A stretch of 6,614 nt of DNA from Candidatus Caldarchaeum sp. (GCA_025054515.1 JANWZT010000067.1:1-6614); one strand, 5' to 3'; counted from the stretch's first letter, positions 1-6,249 are shown. Translations and numbers: made by a program. The notes: generated by a model from the sequence alone, not told the origin.

Positions 1-315
1 CTTTTTCTTCAGCTTCAGGCCGAACGCTATGTTGTCGAACACGGTCATATGCGGCCACAACGCATAATCTTGAAAAACCATGGCCAGGTTTCTTTTTTCA
101 GGCGGAATTGCCGTAATGTCTTCGTTCTTCACATACACTCGGCCTTTGTCGGGGTTGAGAAGACCAGCGATAATTCTTAAAGTGGTAGTTTTCCCACATC
201 CGCTCGGGCCCAATATCGAAAAAATCTCCCCCTTTTCTATCGAAAGGTTGACTTCGTCAACTGCCGTCGTGTTGCCGAATTTTTTGGTGACGTTCTCGAG
301 GTAGATATGCGACAA
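1..315 (-). CDS. ABC transporter ATP-binding protein (sugar/Fe/polyamine importer type), N-terminal part only
   Basis: The first 105 codons of an ATPase that would energise a binding-protein-dependent importer at the inner face of the membrane; the rest lies beyond the left edge. Counted from TTG at 315, an N-terminal strand (SHIYLENVTKKFG) leads to Walker A GPSGCGKTT at residues 36-44. An IPPEKRN segment at 70-76 then precedes the Q-loop at 80-100 (VFQDYALWPHMTVFDNIAFGL). This combination is typical of the MalK/PotA/FbpC group, whose members are about 350-370 residues long. The signature motif, Walker B and any regulatory C-terminal domain are outside the window, so the substrate cannot be assigned. 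The only plausible starts after the in-frame TGA upstream are TTG at 327 and TTG at 315. I chose 315 because the family usually begins a few residues before the first strand. The AGAGG before it is too close to be a convincing ribosome site. The gene is transcribed divergently from the HTH regulator. Confidence 0.93.
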   Translation of the reverse strand, partial: MSHIYLENVTKKFGNTTAVDEVNLSIEKGEIFSILGPSGCGKTTTLRIIAGLLNPDKGRVYVKNEDITAIPPEKRNLAMVFQDYALWPHMTVFDNIAFGLKLKKK

Positions 316-348
316 CGCCCTCTTCAACGCATGGTTGAAAACCGTGGT

Positions 349-358
349 AAAAAATTTT
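349..358 (-). promoter_or_regulatory. TATA-like box for the ABC ATPase gene
   Basis: Read on the minus strand this is AAAATTTTTT, followed by TACCACGG. Its centre lies about 26 bp before the first possible TTG start (327), the usual archaeal TATA-to-start spacing, so the transcript would be leaderless or have a very short leader if translation starts at 315. The assignment rests on composition and spacing only. Confidence 0.3.
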
Positions 359-522
359 CACGCCACCTGTTTGTTACGCAATAGTCGTGTAAAGACGCTA
401 TATAGAATTCTCGATGAGCAGTCTGCATTCCTCGGCTGTGAAGACTCTTTCGGGCCTTGACCGGTGGACGGTATCCTTTTGGCTGGATATGGAGTCGTTA
501 ATGTTTTATTGCGGGGTGTGGC

Positions 523-530
523 ATATTTAA
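523..530 (+). promoter_or_regulatory. TATA-like box upstream of the HTH regulator
   Basis: ATATTTAA is the most TATA-like sequence immediately before the regulator. Archaeal spacing would put the transcript start near 552, downstream of the TTG at 543 and upstream of the ATG at 579. If this box is real, the regulator may start at the internal ATG (residue 13 of the longer form). A second A+T-rich stretch at 499-510 would instead place the transcript start near 532 and allow the TTG start. The two cannot be separated by eye. Confidence 0.28.
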
Positions 531-542
531 GCAGTATGGAAG

Positions 543-1262
543 TTGTCGGAAATTGATCAGAGCAAGCGGTCGAATCTCATGAACATCATCGCAGGGGAGG
601 TGGTTTTCTCGAAAAGGCCCGGCGATGTATTGAGGAAATGGCGGACTCTTTTTGAGTTTAGCCAGAAGGACATCGCCAGGGAGATGGGTATTGCTTCTTC
701 GGTTTTGAGCGATTACGAAAAGAACCGCCGCAAGTCTCCGGGGACTGATTTTGTGCGTAGGTATGTCGAGGCTTTGATTAGGCTTGACCAGAAGAAAGGC
801 GGTACGAAGATTCGGCAGTTCTCCTTCGATGTGACCAACCTTTCGGAGGTGGTTTTGGGGATGGCTGAATATTCTTCCCCGAAAACCATGGCCGACGTCG
901 CTAAGCTGCTGAAAGGGGTTTGGCTGGCCGGCCAGAGCCAAAGCAGTCATCCAATTTATGGATATACGGTCGTCGACAGCCTCGAAGCGATTAAAAGACT
1001 TGGGCCTTACGACTTTTTTCGACTTTTCGGCGCGAATACTGTGAGGGTCGTCGTTTTCACAAACGTTTCACGGGGCCGGTCGCCCATCATCGCAGCGAAA
1101 ATTTTCCCCATCAGGCCTAAGATGATTGTCATCCATGGGCCCAAATCGGTCAAAGAGGTAGACCAGCTCGCCATCCAGTTGGCTGAATCGGAGCAGATGC
1201 CCTACGTCCTTTCGCTCCATGAAAAAGTGGAAAATATTTTGGCGAGCCTTAATTCGCAGTAG
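543..1262 (+). CDS. XRE-type HTH transcriptional regulator, archaeal COG1709-like
   Basis: A 239-residue DNA-binding regulator. The HTH spans about residues 29-83, with SQKDIAREMG (40-49) as the positioning helix and SSVLSDYEKNRR (52-63) as the likely recognition helix, followed by KSPG and FVRRYVEALI. This N-terminal arrangement, with GEVVFSKRPGDVLRKWR before the HTH, matches my memory of archaeal XRE-type regulators in COG1709. The C-terminal half (about 137-239) contains YGYTVVDSLEAI, FTNVSRGRSPIIAAKI, MIVIHGP and VDQLAIQLAESEQMP. It looks like an alpha/beta ligand-sensing or dimerisation domain, but I cannot name its ligand. TTG at 543 is the first possible start after an in-frame TAA at 528. 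ATG at 579 is a credible alternative giving 227 residues, and neither has a Shine-Dalgarno sequence. The gene is divergent from the ABC ATPase, which is a candidate target, and its 3' end overlaps the convergent membrane protein gene by 14 bp. Confidence 0.88.
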   Translation: MSEIDQSKRSNLMNIIAGEVVFSKRPGDVLRKWRTLFEFSQKDIAREMGIASSVLSDYEKNRRKSPGTDFVRRYVEALIRLDQKKGGTKIRQFSFDVTNLSEVVLGMAEYSSPKTMADVAKLLKGVWLAGQSQSSHPIYGYTVVDSLEAIKRLGPYDFFRLFGANTVRVVVFTNVSRGRSPIIAAKIFPIRPKMIVIHGPKSVKEVDQLAIQLAESEQMPYVLSLHEKVENILASLNSQ

Positions 1263-1677
1263 GCGCCGCGGTTCTCTTCACCAGCCGGGCTGTGAGAATG
1301 CCGTTGACATACCGAAGTTCCCGGATGATGGCCTCGAAGGGCAGCTTGACCGTTCTCCTGAACCCCATACCGCCTTGAAGGACGAGCTTGCGGCCGAACA
1401 ACTCCAGCTTGACTTTGTTCTCCGGCCCCGGAACCTGCGCCGTCAAGTCGACTATATCTCCTTCCTGCCTTAATTCAAGTAAATAGTCGTCCCAAGTTGA
1501 TTTCCCGAGGGATTTTTTCAAGGCCATGAACCAGTATGCGGTGAGACCGACAGCGAGTCCGCCGAGGACGAGTCCGAGAAGGCCCGTCTGAACTCTTATC
1601 AGCAGCGACAGCACCGCAACGACTACGAGAACGAGCATCAGAATTCCGAAAACGTTGACTCCCGACTCCTTTGTCAT
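1249..1677 (-). CDS. Small two-helix membrane protein with compact HSP20/alpha-crystallin-like domain
   Basis: A 142-residue protein with no family name I can assign with certainty. Two hydrophobic segments (about residues 9-27 and 31-52) form a membrane hairpin, followed by a basic LKKSLGKS stretch and a soluble C-terminal region. Residues about 75-134 follow the alpha-crystallin/HSP20 pattern: VDLTAQVPG (the conserved PG turn), KLELFGRKLVLQGG, FRRTVKLP, and NGILTARLVKR, the last being the classic 'NG-L-T-x-x-L-x-K' ending. At about 60 residues it is shorter than the usual 85-95. It resembles the compact HSP20-like domain appended to ArsA ATPases, including the GG-x-RR-x-x-LP core. The basic residues after helix two suggest the domain faces the cytoplasm. 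ATG at 1677 overlaps the TGA of the upstream UPF0182 gene (TGATG), and GGTGAT lies 6 nt before it. GTG at 1680 would add one residue. The 3' end overlaps the HTH gene by 14 bp. Domain identity is by eye. The gene itself is well supported by coupling and spacing. Confidence 0.82.
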   Translation of the reverse strand: MTKESGVNVFGILMLVLVVVAVLSLLIRVQTGLLGLVLGGLAVGLTAYWFMALKKSLGKSTWDDYLLELRQEGDIVDLTAQVPGPENKVKLELFGRKLVLQGGMGFRRTVKLPFEAIIRELRYVNGILTARLVKRTAAPTAN

Positions 1678-4493
1678 CACCCTATCACCCGCACCTCCAC
1701 ATACCTCAGGACCGTTACACCTGACGTTTGGTAAATCGCTCCTAAATATAAGCTATCGCCAGAAATCCAATAAACAAGAATAGCGCCGTAGTTCTTCCAA
1801 TATTCTAAGAACTGTTTCAACTCGTTTTTAATTTTGTCGAAGCTCATCTCGTCGGTGTAGTTGAATTTCGAGACTTTGTAGACGATGTTCGCGTTTATCT
1901 GTTCAGGCGTTTCGTCGCCGAGGCCGTTTTCCCTGAGGAATCCTCTGATTTTGTTCAGCCTTTCTTCCCGGGTAGTCGGCAAAGTCGGCGGCGGAGCTGT
2001 TTCGCCCGCTATTTTGTAGAGGTAGTTCGCGAAAGCTTTTTCGATTGTGTCGCCGAGGCCGACGTAGTAAAGGCCCGTAAAAGCAGCTCCGACAACCGCT
2101 ATCGTTCCTATCTGCGTAACCACCCCTTCACCTTCCCTAGCCGTATAGACAGGGATGACATAAACCGGATGATCTCCCACCTCGTAGAAGATGTTTTCGC
2201 CAATTCGCGGAGACGCGAGAAGAGTGCTCAGCGTCCTGAAGTCAGGGTCGCGTTGGAGGGCCTGCAAAGCCGCTGACGGCCCAAGCAGCTTCGTCGGCGA
2301 ATCAAGCGCGACTTTGTAGAAATACATCTCACCGAGCGACGGATAGTCGTTGCGGACTACTGCGTATCCGGCGAGGTTTTGGCCTCTTGCGCCGCGGAGC
2401 TCCAATGATAAGAGGCCGACGAATTCGGGGCTGTTGCCGTTCGGCAGCTTCGTGACGACGTAGTAGACTTCGACGCCCTGTGGGATTTCGTAGAATTCTC
2501 TTGCTTGAATGAAGGTGGCGGGGTCGTTGACGTGGTATAGTGAAAACATACGTATCTGATATTCAAACAGTTCGGCGGGATATCTTATTTGACTGTGAAG
2601 CCACGCCGGAACTTCTCGGGATATGAAGTCCGCGTAGACGTTTTCGAAAAGTTTTGAGAAGAAATCGTTGCCCAGAAGGACCAACTGTATAGAGCCGTCG
2701 TAGACGTCGATGAGGGCCACGCCTACGAACCTGACGTAAGGGTTGCCGTTAGACCAAGGTGTTTTATCTGTGGGTAGAGCGATTATCAAAGGCATCATCC
2801 AGTAGGTTCGACGGCCGTCCGTTACAGGAAACATGTCGACGTAGTCGTTGCCGATGAAGTAGTTAAAGTATGGGAAAAGAAGTTGGACTCTTTGGTGAAC
2901 ATCGCGGTATCTCAAAAGATGGATTGTTTTGTCAGGGTAGCTTAGGAAGAAGGTTATGTCGTAGAGCCAGCTTATCGGGGGGCCGACCTTGACGCCTCCC
3001 GACCCGTCGTAGCGTGCACCCCCTATTTCGTCGGGTGTTTCCTTGCCTTCAACGATGGCCGCCCAATCCGTCGAAAACAGGCTGCGGGGCCCGCCTTCAC
3101 CATAGTAGATTCTTCTTTCAGCGAAAAATCTTGAGCTATCAACCACTTCACCCTGATGGGCGTCGAGCATCAAGAACCCTTGAGGAATGTGGGTGTATAC
3201 TAGATGCCGGTTGTACCATACGTCCGCGGCCGTGACCGTGGGAGGAAGAACGGGCTTCATCGAAGCGCTCCAGTAGAGGCTTCCGTTGAACCTGAGAATG
3301 TCAGAGTCTTCAAAGTCGATGTAAGGTATCAACCCGATTTCTGGCCTCAGTTTGGCAAACGCCGCGTCCCAATCCCATAAACGGGTTCTTTTCAAAATCT
3401 CTTTGTTCGATTCGATGATATTAGGTATTTCGGAACTTTTCACCCGCGTCCCGCTAAAATTGTATTGAAGAATTTTGACGTCGAGGCCTGCCAAATATCT
3501 GTTTACGTTGATTTCTTGGAGTACGTACGGGCCTTTGTATTCAATTTTCTGCGCGTCAGCGATGGTGTTTTGCACTGCAACGACCGAAGCTGTCGCGAGT
3601 CCTAATATGACGAGCAGCCCTAGCCGTAGGTAGATGTTGTTGAGAAAACGTTTTCCACGGAGGTCGAGGAACCCGTAGAAAGCGAGGATTGCGGCCGCAG
3701 CGAAAGCCGAGAATATCAGGACACGTGTGTTGTAGTCGATGGATGAGCTGAAGAAGAGGTTGAAGCCCGTCCATGCAAGGCCTATGCTTGCGAGAAACTC
3801 GAGGGTCGAAGCTTTGATAGTTATCGTTCCTGTCTCTCCATATGATAGCAAAGCGCGGGCGAAAACTTTGAGGATGTTGGTCAAACCGACGAGTAGGACC
3901 AGCCGTATACCTATCGCCGAAAAAAGCGGGGGAATTAGCAGGATCAGCGTGGGAGAAGCATCCATCACGGCCATAGCTCCGCTTATGTCGCCGCGTGCGT
4001 AGACCGTGAAAGGCAGGCTGAAGATTTTGGGGATGTTTCCGATGCCTGAATCCCAGCCGTTGGCCATGGCGAGAACCGTTATGCCGAAGATGCTGTTGGA
4101 AAAGACGAATGTTCCGACCAAAACTTTGGTGAACTGCCAAGCCAGAAAGGTTTGAACCGATAGCTTGAACCTTTCAAAATCCAGTAGACGCGGTGAAAAA
4201 CTTCCACGCATCAGGACAAGAAAAGTCCGCAAAGTCCAGATGAATATTGACTTTCTTGAAGAAAAATCCAGCCTAAATAATGCGATGAAAGACAGGATCA
4301 AGCCGCCTACAAGCGAGAAGTAGAAGGGACGGATGAAGAGTTCTCCGAACTCCAAGATGTTGAGCCAGACGTTCAGAAACGAGCTGACGAAAAGTGTGAA
4401 AAAGATGGTTATAACTAGGATTATGACCAAGGCTGATGTTAGTCTTCTTCGGTCGCGTCTAGAAACATTTGCCAAAGTTCTGAAACCCAGCAC
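1677..4493 (-). CDS. UPF0182 (COG1615) family large membrane protein
   Basis: A 938-residue protein of the UPF0182 family, whose biochemical role I do not know to be established. The N-terminal third is membrane-embedded, with about seven or eight hydrophobic segments (near 18-40, 55-74, 83-95, 121-142, 181-208, 232-250, 257-275 and 290-309). The remaining 600 or so residues are soluble and probably extracytoplasmic. Family landmarks in order are a YV-x(8)-YLAGLD segment at 323-338, RLWDWD at 371-376, VWYNRHLVYTH at 425-435, RRIYYGE at 460-466, YDGSGGVKVG at 495-504, QRVQLLFPYFNY at 534-545, NPYVRFVGVALIDVYDGSI at 584-602, HSQIRYPAELFEYQ at 633-646 and YHVNDPATF at 653-661. A Pro/Thr-rich hinge (833-841) leads to a C-terminal alpha/beta segment. 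The first possible start is GTG at 4493 with no Shine-Dalgarno; TTG at 4475 is an alternative. Its TGA overlaps the start of the HSP20-like gene, so the two form an operon. The length is normal for the family, with no sign of frameshift. Confidence 0.94.
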   Translation of the reverse strand: MLGFRTLANVSRRDRRRLTSALVIILVITIFFTLFVSSFLNVWLNILEFGELFIRPFYFSLVGGLILSFIALFRLDFSSRKSIFIWTLRTFLVLMRGSFSPRLLDFERFKLSVQTFLAWQFTKVLVGTFVFSNSIFGITVLAMANGWDSGIGNIPKIFSLPFTVYARGDISGAMAVMDASPTLILLIPPLFSAIGIRLVLLVGLTNILKVFARALLSYGETGTITIKASTLEFLASIGLAWTGFNLFFSSSIDYNTRVLIFSAFAAAAILAFYGFLDLRGKRFLNNIYLRLGLLVILGLATASVVAVQNTIADAQKIEYKGPYVLQEINVNRYLAGLDVKILQYNFSGTRVKSSEIPNIIESNKEILKRTRLWDWDAAFAKLRPEIGLIPYIDFEDSDILRFNGSLYWSASMKPVLPPTVTAADVWYNRHLVYTHIPQGFLMLDAHQGEVVDSSRFFAERRIYYGEGGPRSLFSTDWAAIVEGKETPDEIGGARYDGSGGVKVGPPISWLYDITFFLSYPDKTIHLLRYRDVHQRVQLLFPYFNYFIGNDYVDMFPVTDGRRTYWMMPLIIALPTDKTPWSNGNPYVRFVGVALIDVYDGSIQLVLLGNDFFSKLFENVYADFISREVPAWLHSQIRYPAELFEYQIRMFSLYHVNDPATFIQAREFYEIPQGVEVYYVVTKLPNGNSPEFVGLLSLELRGARGQNLAGYAVVRNDYPSLGEMYFYKVALDSPTKLLGPSAALQALQRDPDFRTLSTLLASPRIGENIFYEVGDHPVYVIPVYTAREGEGVVTQIGTIAVVGAAFTGLYYVGLGDTIEKAFANYLYKIAGETAPPPTLPTTREERLNKIRGFLRENGLGDETPEQINANIVYKVSKFNYTDEMSFDKIKNELKQFLEYWKNYGAILVYWISGDSLYLGAIYQTSGVTVLRYVEVRVIG
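1684..1698 (-). promoter_or_regulatory. Ribosome binding site deciding the start of the HSP20-like gene
   Basis: On the minus strand two matches to the archaeal 16S tail follow each other inside the last codons of the UPF0182 gene: GGAGGTG (1698-1692) and GGTGAT (1689-1684). GGTGAT is 6 nt from ATG 1677 but only 3 nt from GTG 1680, which favours the ATG. This is the only well-formed Shine-Dalgarno site before a gene in the window, and it belongs to the only internal operon gene. Confidence 0.6.
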
Positions 4494-4508
4494 TTGTTTT
4501 TTAAGCCG

Positions 4509-4517
4509 TTTTTTAAA
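4509..4517 (-). promoter_or_regulatory. TATA-like box for the UPF0182-HSP20-like operon
   Basis: Minus-strand TTTAAAAAA lies about 20 bp before the GTG at 4493, with a second A-rich run (TTAAAAAAC) directly before the start. Together with the box at 4542-4552 it forms a divergent promoter within 85 bp. Standard spacing places the transcript start at or just inside the GTG, which leaves the first few residues uncertain. Assigned from composition only. Confidence 0.33.
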
Positions 4518-4541
4518 CGTATTTCCAAATCGAGACAGAGG

Positions 4542-4552
4542 AAAAATATTTT
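4542..4552 (+). promoter_or_regulatory. TATA-like box for the TPP enzyme gene
   Basis: AAAAATATTTT is centred about 32 bp before the ATG at 4579, predicting a transcript start near 4573 and a leader of only a few bases. A GAGG at 4561-4564 is 14 nt from the ATG, too far for an ordinary ribosome site, which fits a nearly leaderless archaeal mRNA. Confidence 0.4.
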
Positions 4553-4578
4553 GACTGCTTGAGGCAACCCGTATTCAA

Positions 4579-6249
4579 ATGAAGACGTCTTTGTCCGGCG
4601 GAGGATTGCTTCTAAAAGCCCTCTACAAAGCGGGTATCGACAGGTTTTTCATCAACTCGGGCACGGAATATGTGTCGCTTCTTCTCGACTACCGGGTTTT
4701 GGACAACGACGAAAGGCCTGAAATGGTCGTTTGCTTGACTGAGAATACCGCGGTTTCGGCGGCTTACGGGCACTACCTCGGCAGCGGGAAGCCGGCGGCC
4801 GTGTTAGTTCACACCGTCCCCGGCCTTCTATGCGGCTTGCCGAACGTATTCAACGCCCGTTCAGCAGACGTTCCCCTTCTGTTCGTCTCAGGCCTTACGT
4901 CTTTTTCATCCAAGGGCTACGCCGGCTCGAGGAAAATCAGGGTTCACTGGGGTCAGGATGTCCACGATGTTGAAGGCGTGGTGAGGGAGTTCGTCAAATG
5001 GCAATACATCGTCAAAACAGTCGACGAAATTCCCGAAGCGGTGGCGAGGGCCGTCGAAATCGCGTCCTCAAAGCCCGAAGGCCCCGTCTACATCGGTGTC
5101 CACAGAGAATGGCTGCTTGAAAAACGTGAAATCGTGCGTTCGATCAGGAGTGTCGCTGTTTCTCCTCCTCCATCCCCATCGCCTGAAGACGTCAAACGAA
5201 TAGCTGAAAAAATGGTCCAGTCAGAGTTTCCCGTTGTGTTGACGAGGTCTGCCGGCAGGGATCGGCGAGCCTTTCATCTCTTGACGGAATTGGCTGAGAA
5301 AATCTGTGTGCGGGTGAATCACGCGGTTGGCGACTACGTCAACATCCCCAACACCAACATCTTTTCCGCTAAATTCGACATCGAGGAAGCGGATTTTGTT
5401 CTGGTGCTTGACACCGACGTTCCTTGGCTACCCGTGGAAGAATGGCCCGCGGATGTTTACCGGGTTTCCGTGGGCCCTGACCCACTAAAAACTCGGTTGA
5501 ACATCTGGGGATACGATTTCAACGAAGTAATCACGTCGGATTCGGTGATTTTCCTAAACATGTTACATCACGTAGTCGACCAGTTGAAGCCGAGCTCAGA
5601 CCTGCTGGATGAAAGAAGAGAATCAGCAAAAAAGAGCTGGAGTCAGCAACAGAGGGAAAGGATGGAAAAGGTTGAAATGGATTTGGGCCGGCGTAAAATG
5701 ACGAAGCGGCTGGCTTCGTATTTGCTCGGGAAAGTTCTGCGACCGGGTACAGTAGTGGTCAACGAATATCCTCTGCGGCCCAGCTATCTGGTCTTTGACA
5801 GGCCGGGGACGTATTATGGGGAGCCTCCGGCCGGCTCGCTGGGCTGGGGTTTGGGGGCGGGCTTGGGTGTTAAGATGGCTTCGCCCCAATCTTTTGTTGC
5901 CGTTGTTTTGGGTGATGGAAGCTTCGTCTTCAACAACCCCGTTTCAGCCGTGGCGATGAGCCGCTGGTATCGCCTGCCGGTTCTTCTGGTAGTGTTCAAC
6001 GACGGATGCTGGGGAGACGTTAAAAAGAGCGTATCCGACGTCGGCCCCTCTCCCGATGAAATCGGGTTTCTCGAAGGAGTTGATTTCCCCGAAAAACTCG
6101 ATGTTCATTCGATCGGGAAAGGCCTCGGCCTCTCGTCGTTTCTGGTGGAATCTCCTGAAACAGCTTCGGATGTTTTCTCTCATGCTGTTTCAGAGGTCGA
6201 GAAAGGCCGTTCCGCCTTGGTTGACGTAAGGGTTACAGCGGATTTCTGA
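4579..6249 (+). CDS. Thiamine-pyrophosphate enzyme, acetolactate synthase-like, substrate unknown
   Basis: A complete 556-residue cytosolic TPP enzyme of the acetolactate synthase/benzoylformate decarboxylase superfamily. The N-terminal PYR domain (about 1-180) carries the glutamate that activates the cofactor, E55 in CLTENTAVSAAYGHYL, and a VHTVPGLLCGLPNVFNA loop. It also has VHWGQDVHDVEGVVREFVKW (122-141) and GPVYIGVHREWL, which match the TPP-requiring proteins usually labelled 'acetolactate synthase' rather than true IlvB. The central domain (about 200-335) includes VLDTDVPWLP. The C-terminal PP domain has GDG at 445-447, GDGSFVFNNP, then FNDGCWG at 473-479. D446 and the second position of the usual NN, here D475, should hold Mg2+. 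No regulatory-subunit gene is adjacent, and key features of branched-chain amino-acid synthesis are absent from the window. A carboligase, decarboxylase or C-C hydrolase are all possible. ATG 4579 sits correctly before the first helix. The 3' end overlaps the convergent membrane protein gene by 17 bp. Confidence 0.93.
   Translation: MKTSLSGGGLLLKALYKAGIDRFFINSGTEYVSLLLDYRVLDNDERPEMVVCLTENTAVSAAYGHYLGSGKPAAVLVHTVPGLLCGLPNVFNARSADVPLLFVSGLTSFSSKGYAGSRKIRVHWGQDVHDVEGVVREFVKWQYIVKTVDEIPEAVARAVEIASSKPEGPVYIGVHREWLLEKREIVRSIRSVAVSPPPSPSPEDVKRIAEKMVQSEFPVVLTRSAGRDRRAFHLLTELAEKICVRVNHAVGDYVNIPNTNIFSAKFDIEEADFVLVLDTDVPWLPVEEWPADVYRVSVGPDPLKTRLNIWGYDFNEVITSDSVIFLNMLHHVVDQLKPSSDLLDERRESAKKSWSQQQRERMEKVEMDLGRRKMTKRLASYLLGKVLRPGTVVVNEYPLRPSYLVFDRPGTYYGEPPAGSLGWGLGAGLGVKMASPQSFVAVVLGDGSFVFNNPVSAVAMSRWYRLPVLLVVFNDGCWGDVKKSVSDVGPSPDEIGFLEGVDFPEKLDVHSIGKGLGLSSFLVESPETASDVFSHAVSEVEKGRSALVDVRVTADF

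Larger units (their letters stand above)
316..542. promoter_or_regulatory. Divergent intergenic promoter region between ABC ATPase and HTH regulator
   Basis: These 227 bp separate two divergent genes and should carry both promoters. A+T-rich TATA candidates are seen at 349-358 (for the minus-strand ATPase) and 523-530 (for the plus-strand regulator). A self-complementary CTATATAG at 398-405 could serve either direction. Short inverted repeats include GCAG-T-CTGC at 418-426, ACCG-5-CGGT at 460-472, and an imperfect TAGTCGT...ACGCTA at 382-400. These are possible operator halves for the neighbouring HTH protein, but each is short enough to occur by chance. A 38-codon open frame (414-530) is present but resembles nothing I recognise. 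No RNA gene was recognised. Confidence 0.5.

Noticed and set aside
80..304. 74-codon plus-strand open frame
   Set aside because: It is the reverse strand of the ABC ATPase region encoding Walker A through the Q-loop, which explains it.
411..447. Box C/D-like small RNA in the divergent region
   Set aside because: CGATGA near 412 is only an imperfect C box, and no CTGA D box follows at a suitable distance.
316..542. CRISPR, tRNA or insertion-sequence remnant in the largest gene-free stretch
   Set aside because: No repeated units, cloverleaf or terminal inverted repeats of useful length could be found on reading both strands.
498..950. 150-codon minus-strand open frame opposite the HTH gene
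   Set aside because: It lies wholly in the promoter region and the antisense of the regulator, has no recognisable domain, and its composition follows from the other strand.
1222..1240. Minus-strand T-rich tract (TTTT-CCAC-TTTTT) just downstream of the HSP20-like gene
   Set aside because: It could act as an archaeal T-tract terminator, but it lies in the regulator's coding sequence and is explained by Lys/Glu codons there; two short runs are weak evidence.
3556..4140. 194-codon minus-strand open frame inside the UPF0182 gene
   Set aside because: Out-of-frame shadow of the membrane domain of UPF0182; rich in His, Arg and Pro with no fold or motif.
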